From an uncultured Prevotellaceae bacterium (GTDB taxonomy: Bacteria > Bacteroidota > Bacteroidia > Bacteroidales > Bacteroidaceae): a stretch of 37,097 nucleotides of DNA. The stretch's first letter is position 1, and each line of letters starts with the position of its first letter. A model generated the notes under the pieces. That model was not told the DNA's origin and did no database searches. It saw only the letters and a program-made list of their open reading frames with translations. The stretch lies in assembly GCA_902800435.1 (NCBI GenBank), contig CADCEQ010000027.1:1-37097 (forward strand), given 5' to 3'. Both the position numbers and the translations under genes were made by a program. Below, in pieces: positions 1 through 7,630 of the stretch.

Positions 1-1140
1 GTACTTGGCCACGTCGTAGAAGGGATTCATGGCGCTCACCTTGACGGCTTGGGCAGTCACCTGGTCTACTGCCTGCTGTTGCGCGGGGGTGCCGTTTTGA
101 TAGGTGTCGCACAGACGGTCGGTAAACTCGCGCATCACACTTCCCAAGCGGTCGAGGCGGTCGGTACGCGTCACCGTGTAGTCCAGATATAACGGGTCTG
201 ATACCTTGTTCTCCTCCTGTTGTTGCATCGCCAGTTCAATGGTGTGTGTCAATGCGGCGGCCATGTCTTGTGGGTACTTTGCCATGCAGTCCACCAAATT
301 ATAAAAGAAACTGATTCCCAGGGTGGAATAGGTGGAAGCGACGATATAATCGCACAGGTCCTTCATCTCGAACTGATATTCGAGGGTATTCATCAGGCAG
401 AGGTCGAGATAAAGCGCAGTAATCGGGATGCCCGACGACTGGATGCCTTGGTGCAGCGTGCGTGCGGTGAAGTGGCGACGGGCGTGCCCCATGTCATCTA
501 TCAGCGCACGGGAGATGATGGCCTCGTTGGGGCCGGCCTCCTCGTGGGGCAGGAACCCGCGGCCGTGGTCAGATAGTACCAGCACATATTGTCTGGCGGG
601 ACACTGCTGCGCCGACCATCGGATGAAATTGGCTAACGAATCGGGATGGGTGATGTCCATGTTGTCGTCAGGAAGCCAGCTATCTATCGCCTGCCTGTGA
701 AGCGTCTGCTTTGGGTCGACTACGTAGCGCATGGTGGCGTTACCCTTCGCCCCCATCCAGCGCATGTAATTCTTGGCCCCGACGGTACTCTCCACATAGT
801 CCTCGCCTTTGCTCTCAAGGGTGGCATAGAATGCATCCTTTTCTTCGTCGCTTGTCCAGTCTTTGATTTTCTCCGGTTGTGAGAACTTATACTGGACCGT
901 TACTTTCACCCGCTCGAAACTCTCAGGGGCGGCCTTGTAGATCTTGCGCAGGTTGTTAATCAGGCTTTTGTCGATGCTTCCTCCTCCCGATCCATAGATT
1001 ATGACGGTGACGTCGGCCAGATTCTCTACTTGTGGCTCGTCGGGCGAAACCACGGGATTGTTTCTCTCGCTACACGATGTGAGCACCATCCCGACACAAA
1101 AGGTCAGGATGATCGTAAGCGCAATCAGGATGTTTTTCAT
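1..1140 (-). CDS. clostripain-family (C11) lipoprotein, C-terminus cut by window edge
   Basis: The frame is open for 380 codons from the ATG at 1138-1140 to the window edge, so the C-terminus is missing. The N-terminus is a lipoprotein signal with lipobox LTSC, followed by SERNNPVV, so an envelope-anchored protein is expected. Two motifs match the C11 peptidase His/Cys dyad: VLVLSDHGRGF, and ALYLDLCLMN about 60 residues later. The protein is a paralogue of the downstream-numbered neighbour at 1160-2794: TVIIYGSGGG matches its TVIWYGTGGG, and MNPFYDVAKY its YPFYDMAKF. Only 19 nt separate the two genes, so they are probably co-transcribed, this one second. C11 enzymes cleave after basic residues and are usually self-activated. 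The substrate cannot be told from sequence. Confidence 0.85.
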   Translation of the reverse strand, partial: MKNILIALTIILTFCVGMVLTSCSERNNPVVSPDEPQVENLADVTVIIYGSGGGSIDKSLINNLRKIYKAAPESFERVKVTVQYKFSQPEKIKDWTSDEEKDAFYATLESKGEDYVESTVGAKNYMRWMGAKGNATMRYVVDPKQTLHRQAIDSWLPDDNMDITHPDSLANFIRWSAQQCPARQYVLVLSDHGRGFLPHEEAGPNEAIISRALIDDMGHARRHFTARTLHQGIQSSGIPITALYLDLCLMNTLEYQFEMKDLCDYIVASTYSTLGISFFYNLVDCMAKYPQDMAAALTHTIELAMQQQEENKVSDPLYLDYTVTRTDRLDRLGSVMREFTDRLCDTYQNGTPAQQQAVDQVTAQAVKVSAMNPFYDVAKY

Positions 1141-1159
1141 AAGCTTTTATGTTATATAA

Positions 1160-2794
1160 TTATATAATAGGTATATCAGATACATCGCCCTCGGGCAGTT
1201 GGAATTTGAGCGAGCAGGCGCTCCATGCAGGGGGCGGTGTCTCGTTGATGAGCAGCCAGCGGCTCCAGCCTACCAGTCGGTCGAAGGTGGTCTGCTGATA
1301 GGTATCGGCAAAGGTGCTGGACCAGGTCTTGACGCTTGCCAGTTCATAGTTCTCCGTGATGCCGATGTTGTCATAGCCCTCACCCTTGTAATTATATTGA
1401 TACATAGTGCCGTCTGGTTCATACACTTTTGCGCTTCCCAGGACGGGGTCCTTGTTTTCGTTAGTGTAACTGTACGTTGCATAACAGCCTTTGTGACCTA
1501 ACAGCACGCTGTAATCTACTTGATAATTGTGGCTGGTGAGGTATTTGGTATTGCGCTGTTTCGCAATACAGGCGTTGAAGGCCGTTTTGATCCGTTCGTT
1601 GAGCTCATCGTCGAAGACGTCGGGCATGGCCACAAAGAGGGTCTTCATAAATTTGGCCATATCGTAGAAAGGGTATGTGTTCTGCACCTTGACGGCAAGC
1701 GACGTGCAGATGTCTATGGCGATGCGCTGTCGGTCTGTACCGTTCTGATAGACATCCACCAGGCGGTCAGTAAACTCTCTGAGCAGGGGTGCCAAGTCGT
1801 TCAGTCGGCTGGTCTTGGTCAGCGTCATGTCGTAGTAGTAGGGGGCATCGGGTTCTGCAGGGTCGTAGAAGATGTCGTCTATGCTGTCCATCGTGTCGTC
1901 TACGAAGTTCCCTAAAGCCGTTTCCGTGTCAAATCCCGCCGCCATGTTATCAACTATGCTTTGCAGGGCGCCACCCTTACCTGTCAGACTGTAGGTTGAG
2001 GCGGCTATGTAGTCGGTCACGTCCTTCGCCTCGTAAAGGAACTCCATATTGTTCATCAGGCAGAGGTAGAGCACAATACCCTCGGGGCGCACCTTGGCAT
2101 TTCTCACCGCACGTGCAAAACTCTTGGCCGAGAAGCACTTCTTACTATAACCGTCGTCAAAGATCAGTCCGCGTGTCTGGGTCACTGGCTGTTGCTCAGG
2201 CAGGTCTTTATGCGGCTGATATCCGCCGCCGTGGTCGGCCATCACGAGTATGTACTTCTTGGCGGGATAGTGGGCAGCGGCCCAGTTGATGAAGTTGGTC
2301 AGCGAGTCGGGACAGGTGAAGTCGCAGTTCAGCTCACCGTAGGGCTCGGTCTCATGCAGTTGTTGCCGCAGGGTCTTTTTGGCATCGATCACAAAGCGAT
2401 AGGTTGCGCCCTCCTTGGGATGACAGAGCCAGAAGTATTCCAACGGCCCCGCTTCCTCCATCTCCTCTTCTGTCCTTTCTGCAGCCATACTCTCAGCCTC
2501 CTGTACCACTTCCTCCTGGGTCATGCCGTAATAAATAGTGGGTTTGGCCGAGACCTTGTACTGAGCCACAATGTTCACGCGGTCATAACTGCCGGGCTGG
2601 GCTCTGTAGAACTGGCGGAAATTATTCATGATGGCCGCGTCTACATTACCGCCGCCAGTACCATACCAGATAACGGTGGCTTCAGCCAGATCCTCGACAG
2701 TTGGATTGTCGGCCACAGGATTGTCCTTTTCGCTACACGATGCCAGACTCAGCACCATCGCCAGAGCGAGCATCCATAAGTTTTTCTTTTGCAT
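1160..2794 (-). CDS. clostripain-family (C11) cysteine peptidase-like lipoprotein
   Basis: This 544-residue protein has a lipoprotein signal with lipobox LASC (Cys20). The probable catalytic dyad is His188 in MADHGGGY and Cys245 in LYLCLMNNM, the spacing seen in clostripain-like C11 peptidases. An acidic insert (about residues 93-115, rich in Glu) sits between the first strand and the His motif. The protein is full length for the Bacteroidales members of this family. It lies directly upstream of a second copy (1-1140), giving a tandem paralogous pair. The upstream gap holds a 22-bp-periodic dyad array at 2835-2893 and, closer to the start, TATTATTTG (2811-2819, minus strand), an imperfect match to the -7 box TAnnTTTG. 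Function as a surface or periplasmic endopeptidase is inferred from family. Confidence 0.85.
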   Translation of the reverse strand: MQKKNLWMLALAMVLSLASCSEKDNPVADNPTVEDLAEATVIWYGTGGGNVDAAIMNNFRQFYRAQPGSYDRVNIVAQYKVSAKPTIYYGMTQEEVVQEAESMAAERTEEEMEEAGPLEYFWLCHPKEGATYRFVIDAKKTLRQQLHETEPYGELNCDFTCPDSLTNFINWAAAHYPAKKYILVMADHGGGYQPHKDLPEQQPVTQTRGLIFDDGYSKKCFSAKSFARAVRNAKVRPEGIVLYLCLMNNMEFLYEAKDVTDYIAASTYSLTGKGGALQSIVDNMAAGFDTETALGNFVDDTMDSIDDIFYDPAEPDAPYYYDMTLTKTSRLNDLAPLLREFTDRLVDVYQNGTDRQRIAIDICTSLAVKVQNTYPFYDMAKFMKTLFVAMPDVFDDELNERIKTAFNACIAKQRNTKYLTSHNYQVDYSVLLGHKGCYATYSYTNENKDPVLGSAKVYEPDGTMYQYNYKGEGYDNIGITENYELASVKTWSSTFADTYQQTTFDRLVGWSRWLLINETPPPAWSACSLKFQLPEGDVSDIPII

Positions 2795-2834
2795 AGTATT
2801 GTCAGTTTAGCAAATAATAATAGTTTTAGTTCTC

Positions 2835-2893
2835 TTTGCCCGGAGTAAACCCGACCTTTGTTCCGGGCAAAGGGGTACTTTGCCCGGAGTAAA
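2835..2893. repeat. 59-bp array of three 15-bp dyads, 22-bp period (copy A)
   Basis: Units are TTTGCCCGGAGTAAA (2835-2849), TTTGTTCCGGGCAAA (2857-2871, inverted) and TTTGCCCGGAGTAAA (2879-2893), separated by 7-bp spacers. Each unit is an imperfect palindrome. A possible fourth, decayed unit begins at 2901 and contains the stop codon of the gene ending at 2902. The array lies upstream of the clostripain pair. The same 59-bp layout recurs at 15971-16029 and 36207-36265. A regulator-binding array or a dispersed repeat are both possible. Confidence 0.75.
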
Positions 2894-2901
2894 AGCCATA
2901 T

Positions 2902-3459
2902 TTACTTCCCGTCGGGGACCTCCAGCAGCTGGCGGAACTCGTGGGGAGTCATGCCGATGGCGTCCTGGAACTTGCGGTTGTAGGAGCGTATGGAGGCGAA
3001 GCCGGCCTCCTGAGCGCAGGCGGCAATGCTCCACGAGGGCTGCCGCCGTATGTAATACATGGAGCGCAGCAGTCGCAGGTAGTCAAGATAGTCGTCGACG
3101 GTCTTGTGGATGGGCGAGTGGCGGAAGAGGTCGATGAGCCTCGTCTGGGTAGTGCCCATCAGCTCGGCCAGCTCCTTGAGGCTGAAGTCGGGGTCCTGGT
3201 AGGTCAGTTCCTCCTCCATACGCACCTCGATGAGTGCCATAAGCTCGTCGTCGTCGCGCAGGTCGGCGTTGCGGATGAGCTCCTTGTGGCGTATGACGAG
3301 CTCCTTGAGCATTTGCACGCGGCGGCGCACGTCGTAGTAGGCGTCAATCTGCTGGCTGAGCCGCATGTTGCGGTTCAGCAGGTCGAGATTGTTCTTCTGC
3401 AGCAGCTGTATGTGCCTCTGCAGTTCCTCAATTTGCTGTTCGTAGTCGTGCTGGGTCAT
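2902..3459 (-). CDS. AraC-type HTH regulator with N-terminal coiled coil
   Basis: The protein has 185 residues. The N-terminal ~60 residues (QQIEELQRHIQLLQKNN and on) have the heptad pattern of a coiled coil and probably mediate dimerisation. The C-terminal ~90 residues form an AraC/XylS double helix-turn-helix: FSLKELAELMGTTQTRLIDLF is the first HTH, and the signature stretch IAACAQEAGFASIRSYNRKF followed by GMTPHEFR is the second. There is no ligand-binding cupin domain and no membrane segment. It starts 12 nt after aguB, so it is probably the third gene of an aguA-aguB operon and may control it or the nearby clostripain genes. The last codons run into the decayed edge of the 22-bp-periodic array. 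Confidence 0.8.
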   Translation of the reverse strand: MTQHDYEQQIEELQRHIQLLQKNNLDLLNRNMRLSQQIDAYYDVRRRVQMLKELVIRHKELIRNADLRDDDELMALIEVRMEEELTYQDPDFSLKELAELMGTTQTRLIDLFRHSPIHKTVDDYLDYLRLLRSMYYIRRQPSWSIAACAQEAGFASIRSYNRKFQDAIGMTPHEFRQLLEVPDGK

Positions 3460-3471
3460 GCTGTTTGCAGG

Positions 3472-4338
3472 TTAGTCAATGAATCGGCGGGTGATGTCGA
3501 CGTACTGGTCAATGCGGCGGTCACGTAAGAAAGGCCACCAGCGGCGCACCTGCTCGGAGTGGGCCAGGTCAAGCTCGACGACGATGCTCTCCTCCTCGTC
3601 GTCGGATGCCTCGTAGATGATTTCGCCCTGAGGGCCGCAGACGAAGGAGGTGCCCCAGAAGTTTTGGGTGTTGGGTGATGTGCCTTCCTCGCCTACACGG
3701 TTGACGGCTACGACGGGGAGGCCGTTGGCTACGGCGTGGCCGCGCATGACGGTCTGCCAGGCGCGCCGCTGGCGCTGCTGCTCGTCGGGGGTATCCTCGG
3801 GGGCATAGCCGATGGCGGTGGGATAGATGAGCAGGTCGGCTCCTTGCAGAGCCATCAGTCGTGCTGCCTCGGGGTACCACTGGTCCCAGCAGACGAGCAC
3901 GCCCAGCCGGCCTACGCTGGTCTGTATGGGGTGGAAGCCGAGGTCGCCGGGGGTGAAGTAGAACTTCTCGTAGTAGCCCGGGTCGTCGGGTATGTGCATC
4001 TTGCGGTAGCGGCCGGCTATGGTACCGTCGCGCTCGATGACTACGGCGGTGTTGTGGTAGAGTCCAGCGGCGCGGCGCTCGAAGAGCGAGGTGACGATGA
4101 CCACCTGATAGCGGCGTGCCAACTCGCCGTAGATATCGGTCGACGGGCCAGGAATGGGCTCGGCGAGGTCGAAGTTGTCGACGTCCTCCACCTGGCAGAA
4201 GTAGAGCGAGTTGTGCAGCTCCTGCAGTACGATGAGCTCTGCGCCGCGCCGGGCGAGGTCGGCTATGCCGTCGGCCAGCCGCTCGATGTTGTTCTTGATG
4301 TCAGCGGTGTTGTGCTGTTGTAGGAATCCGATTTTCAT
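3472..4338 (-). CDS. aguB: N-carbamoylputrescine amidase
   Basis: This 288-residue cytoplasmic enzyme of the nitrilase superfamily hydrolyses N-carbamoylputrescine to putrescine, CO2 and ammonia, the last step of the agmatine route. The Glu-Lys-Cys triad is visible: Glu40 in VLQELHNS, Lys113 in RYRKMHIPDDP and Cys150 in LVCWDQWYPE. The HIPDDPGYYEKFYFTPGD stretch is characteristic of the AguB branch rather than of other nitrilases. Length is typical. The gene starts 31 nt after the end of aguA, and an AraC-type gene follows 12 nt later, which supports a single operon. Confidence 0.95.
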   Translation of the reverse strand: MKIGFLQQHNTADIKNNIERLADGIADLARRGAELIVLQELHNSLYFCQVEDVDNFDLAEPIPGPSTDIYGELARRYQVVIVTSLFERRAAGLYHNTAVVIERDGTIAGRYRKMHIPDDPGYYEKFYFTPGDLGFHPIQTSVGRLGVLVCWDQWYPEAARLMALQGADLLIYPTAIGYAPEDTPDEQQRQRRAWQTVMRGHAVANGLPVVAVNRVGEEGTSPNTQNFWGTSFVCGPQGEIIYEASDDEEESIVVELDLAHSEQVRRWWPFLRDRRIDQYVDITRRFID

Positions 4339-4369
4339 TGTTTTATGGGGAAAATGGGTAATTTGGGCA

Positions 4370-5353
4370 TTATGGGTGTTGTGGGGGGATTACCCCTTTG
4401 GGGTACTGCATGGTGCAGCAGTGGATAGAGCCGTGCTGGCGGATGATGGGGCGGCTGTCGATGCCGATGACGTCGCGGCCGGGGAAGGCCTGGCCGATGA
4501 GGCGCAGGGCCTCGGTGTCGAGGTCGGGCTGGCCGTAGGTGGGGCAGATGACGGCGCCGTTGATGACGAGGAAGTTGGCGTAGGTGGCGGGCAGCCGCTG
4601 GCCGTCTTCGTCGCAGATAGGGCGCGGCATGGGCAGCTTGACCAGGCGGTAGGGTCTGCCGTCGAGTGTGCGCAGCGTCAGGAGTTGCTCTTCCATGAGC
4701 CGGAGCTCGCAGTACTGCTCGTTGTGCGGATCGTCGCACCCTACATATAATAAGGTGTCGTCGGGACAGATGCGCACCAGCGTGTCGATATGGCCGTCGG
4801 TGTCGTCGCCCGTCAGCTGGCCGTGGTCAATCCAGACGATGCGGCGGGCGCAGAGGCGGAGCTTCAGCTCGTCGGCTATCTGCTCACGCGTCTGCGGCTG
4901 GTTGCGGTGGGGCGCCAGCAGACAGCACGAGGTGGTGAAGACGGTGCCACGGCCGTCGCTCTCGATGGAGCCTCCCTCGAGGACGAAGTCCAGGCAGTCG
5001 CGGTATTCGCCCATGACGCGGCCTTCGTCGTAGAGGCGGCGGTTGATGGCGTTGTCGAGGTCGGCAGGGAACTTCTCGCCCCAACCGTTGAACTTGAAGT
5101 CGAGGAGCAGGGCCTGGCCCGAATCGTCTGTGAGCGTGATGAAGGCATGGTCGCGCGCCCAGGTGTCGTTCGAGGGCGGCTCGACAATGAGCACCGGCTC
5201 ATAGCGACCTATGGCGTCTGCCATCTGCCGGTAGGTCTCGGTTATCTCGTCGAGCATGGGTGCCCAGTCGGTGAGGGCGTGCGGCCACGTGAGCTGCACA
5301 CCGCTCTGGGGCTCCCATTCGGCGGGCAGCCGGTAGGTTGATTTCGTAAACAT
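4370..5353 (-). CDS. aguA: agmatine deiminase
   Basis: This 327-residue member of the guanidino-modifying (peptidylarginine deiminase-like) superfamily converts agmatine to N-carbamoylputrescine plus ammonia. Visible family motifs are LPAEWEPQSGVQLTWPH at the N-terminus, ARDHAF (67-72), FNGWGEKF (88-95), LEGGSIESDG (125-134), DHGQLTGDDTDGHID (176-190) and the catalytic Cys around residue 312 in GSIHCCTMQYP. The start at 5353 fits family length. Its product is the substrate of the adjacent aguB. A consensus -7 box (TAACTTTG) lies only 4 nt before the ATG, so the leader would be extremely short if that promoter is used. Confidence 0.95.
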   Translation of the reverse strand: MFTKSTYRLPAEWEPQSGVQLTWPHALTDWAPMLDEITETYRQMADAIGRYEPVLIVEPPSNDTWARDHAFITLTDDSGQALLLDFKFNGWGEKFPADLDNAINRRLYDEGRVMGEYRDCLDFVLEGGSIESDGRGTVFTTSCCLLAPHRNQPQTREQIADELKLRLCARRIVWIDHGQLTGDDTDGHIDTLVRICPDDTLLYVGCDDPHNEQYCELRLMEEQLLTLRTLDGRPYRLVKLPMPRPICDEDGQRLPATYANFLVINGAVICPTYGQPDLDTEALRLIGQAFPGRDVIGIDSRPIIRQHGSIHCCTMQYPKGVIPPQHP

Positions 5354-5357
5354 GCTG

Positions 5358-5365
5358 CAAAGTTA
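5358..5365 (-). promoter_or_regulatory. -7 box for aguA operon
   Basis: The minus strand reads TAACTTTG, a perfect match to the Bacteroidetes -7 consensus TAnnTTTG, ending 4 nt before the aguA ATG. No clear TTTG is seen at the usual 19-21 nt upstream, so the -33 element is weak or absent. Transcription from here would start at or next to the start codon. Confidence 0.45.
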
Positions 5366-5408
5366 GAAAAAAAACTCAAATCTCAAGCCTCAATTCTCAA
5401 ATATTTCG

Positions 5409-5416
5409 TATCTTTG
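5409..5416 (+). promoter_or_regulatory. -7 box for the ABC/permease/TPR operon
   Basis: TATCTTTG matches TAnnTTTG exactly and lies 16 nt before the ATG at 5433. No good TTTG is found 19-21 nt upstream. It is divergent from the aguA -7 box, with the two boxes 43 bp apart in an AT-rich intergenic stretch. Confidence 0.45.
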
Positions 5417-5432
5417 CACAAAATTTACTGCT

Positions 5433-5978
5433 ATGCTGGAATTGAAGGATGCGACACTGACTATCGGAGGGCGACAGCTGTTCGGCAATCTGTCGTTCAT
5501 GGCGCAGGACGGACACATCACCTGCGTCACGGGACCTGCGGGCAGCGGGAAGACACTCCTGCTGCAGGCGCTGCTGGGACTGCTGGCCCTCGACGAGGGG
5601 CTTGTGAGCATCGACGGCGAGCTGCTGACGCCGCTGTCGGCACCCACCTTCCGCCGCATGATGGCCTATGTGCCGCAGAAGGTTAACGCTAAACCTAACA
5701 ATAACGATAACGTTAATACGGCGGGGCTGGAGACGGTGTGGTCGCCCTACAACAGCAGTCGCTACCAGCTGACGCCCATCGAGGAGCCGCTGAACCTGGC
5801 GCCCATAGCCTCAAAGGCCGTCATCATTGCCGACGATCCTGACGATACGACGTGGGACACGCTGCGGAAACTGGCCGCCGCGGGGCGTGCGGTCGTCGCT
5901 GCCACCAATCGCGAGGACTTCTTGCACCAATCAGACAAAATCATAACACTCGGAAAACATGACACTGTCGTATCTTAA
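5433..5978 (+). CDS. degenerate ABC transporter ATP-binding protein (FetA-like position)
   Basis: The protein has 181 residues, while ABC ATPases usually have 210-250. Walker A is intact (GPAGSGKT, 34-41) and a Q-loop is present (YVPQKV, Gln82). The ABC signature (LSGGQ) is missing. Between the Q-loop and a Walker B-like AVIIADDP (129-136) there is only a short Asn-rich stretch (NAKPNNNDNVN) and a linker. The Walker B Glu is replaced by Asp, and the H-loop His position reads TNRED. The DNA for the Asn-rich stretch (about 5682-5716) is AT-rich and bounded by TTAACG and CGTTAA. It overlaps the FetB-like permease by 20 nt, so it is probably the ATPase partner or a decayed version of it. Nucleotide binding is plausible; ordinary ATPase cycling is doubtful. 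Confidence 0.8.
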   Translation: MLELKDATLTIGGRQLFGNLSFMAQDGHITCVTGPAGSGKTLLLQALLGLLALDEGLVSIDGELLTPLSAPTFRRMMAYVPQKVNAKPNNNDNVNTAGLETVWSPYNSSRYQLTPIEEPLNLAPIASKAVIIADDPDDTTWDTLRKLAAAGRAVVAATNREDFLHQSDKIITLGKHDTVVS

Positions 5979-6738
5979 CCTCGTGCTGGGACTGCTGCTG
6001 CTGGCCGTTCCCGGCTATCTGATCTACGTCTACGACCGCCAGCTGCTGGGGAAGGCTGCCACGGCCGTCGTGCGCATGGTTGTTCAAATGGCAGCCGTCG
6101 GCGGCTGTCTGTGGCTGCTCTACCGTTACGACAGCGTGTGGCTCTGCCTCGCATGGTTGGCCGTGCTCGTGGTGGCAGCTGCTTTCCTGCTGGTCAGCCG
6201 CACCCGCATGCCCAGCCGCGTGCTGATGCTGCCCGCCTGTGTGGCCATGTTTGTCAGCGTGCTGGCCGTCAGCGCCTACGTGCTCTACGGCGTGCTGCGC
6301 CCCGAGGCGCCAATGAGTGCCCGCTGGCTGGTGCCGGTGACGGGGGTGCTGATGGCGCATGTGCTGACCACCAATATTCACGGCGTGCGCACCTATTTCG
6401 ACAGTCTGCGGCAGGACAGCCAGCCTTATTACACGCTGCTGGGCAACGGTGCCACCCGACTGCAGGCCCTGGCGCCCTACATCACACGTGCGCTGCGGAG
6501 CATGCTGATGCCCGCCGTCGGCAATTTCTCGATCATGGGACTCTTCGTCATGCCCATGCTGCTTTCGGGACTGCTGATAGGCGGAATGAAGCCCGTCGAG
6601 GCTGTGCTGGCGTTCGTGGCCATGATGATAGCGGCGGTGGCGGCCTCCGTGCTCTCGCTGCTGGCGACGCTGTGGCTTGCCGACCATAAGTCGTTTAACC
6701 GGCAGGGGAGGCTGAACATTGAATCAAAACAACAATAA
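5959..6738 (+). CDS. fetB: FetB/UPF0014-family ABC transporter permease
   Basis: This 259-residue inner-membrane protein has about seven hydrophobic segments. The family signature is visible: LLGNGATRLQALAPYITRAL, followed by the glycine-rich MGLFVMPMLLSGLLIGG and then KPVEAVLAFVAMMIAAV. In E. coli FetAB has been linked to iron export and oxidative-stress resistance; the substrate here is not known. The start at 5959 lies inside the end of the preceding ATPase gene (20-nt overlap), which implies translational coupling. The permease looks intact although its ATPase partner lacks key motifs. Confidence 0.85.
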   Translation: MTLSYLNLVLGLLLLAVPGYLIYVYDRQLLGKAATAVVRMVVQMAAVGGCLWLLYRYDSVWLCLAWLAVLVVAAAFLLVSRTRMPSRVLMLPACVAMFVSVLAVSAYVLYGVLRPEAPMSARWLVPVTGVLMAHVLTTNIHGVRTYFDSLRQDSQPYYTLLGNGATRLQALAPYITRALRSMLMPAVGNFSIMGLFVMPMLLSGLLIGGMKPVEAVLAFVAMMIAAVAASVLSLLATLWLADHKSFNRQGRLNIESKQQ

Positions 6739-6741
6739 GAT

Positions 6742-7620
6742 ATGGGATTCTGGAACGTATTGTTTGGCGGCGCTGAACTGTCGCCCGAAGAAGAGAAGAA
6801 GGCGCAGGAAGAGAAGAACTTCGACCTGCTGAAGTATGACGGCGTGAAAGCCATGAAGATAGGACAGGCTGACTATGCCGTGCGCTGTTTCCGCGAGGCA
6901 CTCAAGCTGAAGAAAGACCTGGAAATTCACGACTACCTGTCGCAGACGCTGCTGCGGTTGGGCAGGCTCGACGAGGCGCTGACCGAACTGCAGGTACTGG
7001 CACGGGCCGAGCCTCGCAATGCGCTGATACAGAAGCGTATGGCGCAGGTGGCATACATGCAGGAGGACTACGCCACGATGGCTGCCGCCTGTGAGCAGGC
7101 CATGCAGCTTGACCCGACCGACGCCTACGCCTGCTACCTGAACGCCCAGGCACAGCAGGGGCAGGGCAACCCAGTAGGCGCCATCGCCATGCTGACCAAG
7201 GCCATTGCCCTGGACGAGAATTACGCCGACGCCTACCTGCTGCGCGGTCAGATGCTGCTCAGCATGGGTGACACGGCCGGTGCCGACAGCGACGTGGCAT
7301 GGCTCACCGAGCACGCCGGCGAGCACGAGGACGTGCTGCTGCTGAAGGCCCGCATTGAGACTGCTAAGGGCAATGCCGCAGAGGCCATCGAGACCTACGG
7401 CCAGGTCATCGAGCTGAACCCCTTCTCAATTGAGGCGTTCCGTGAGCGTGGCCAACTGCGCTTCGACGGCGGCGACAAGGCCGGTGCCGAGCAAGACCTG
7501 CAGAAAGTGCTGGAGCTTGACCCGAACTCGCTGGCCGACGTCAGCGGCGAGTACTCGGCTGAGGGCATTGAGCAGCGCGTGAAGGAGGCTTACTCGATTG
7601 TCAATCCGTTAGGGCTCTGA
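6742..7620 (+). CDS. tetratricopeptide repeat protein
   Basis: The protein has 292 residues and starts 3 nt after the permease stop codon, so it is in the same operon. About six TPR units run from residue ~32 to ~275, for example YAVRCFREALKLKKD, LDEALTELQVLARAEPRN, PVGAIAMLTKAIALDEN, AAEAIETYGQVIELNP and KAGAEQDLQKVLELDPNS. There is no signal peptide, so it is likely a cytoplasmic scaffold. The N-terminus (MGFWNVLFGGAELSPEEE) is a short hydrophobic stretch followed by a charged helix. The partner is unknown. It converges on tamL with only 10 nt between the stops. Confidence 0.85.
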   Translation: MGFWNVLFGGAELSPEEEKKAQEEKNFDLLKYDGVKAMKIGQADYAVRCFREALKLKKDLEIHDYLSQTLLRLGRLDEALTELQVLARAEPRNALIQKRMAQVAYMQEDYATMAAACEQAMQLDPTDAYACYLNAQAQQGQGNPVGAIAMLTKAIALDENYADAYLLRGQMLLSMGDTAGADSDVAWLTEHAGEHEDVLLLKARIETAKGNAAEAIETYGQVIELNPFSIEAFRERGQLRFDGGDKAGAEQDLQKVLELDPNSLADVSGEYSAEGIEQRVKEAYSIVNPLGL

Positions 7621-7630
7621 GCCTGTATCG

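Noticed and set aside
2835..2893. CRISPR-like alternation of repeat and spacer
   Set aside because: Repeats are 15 bp and spacers 7 bp with only three units and no cas gene; far too short for a CRISPR array.
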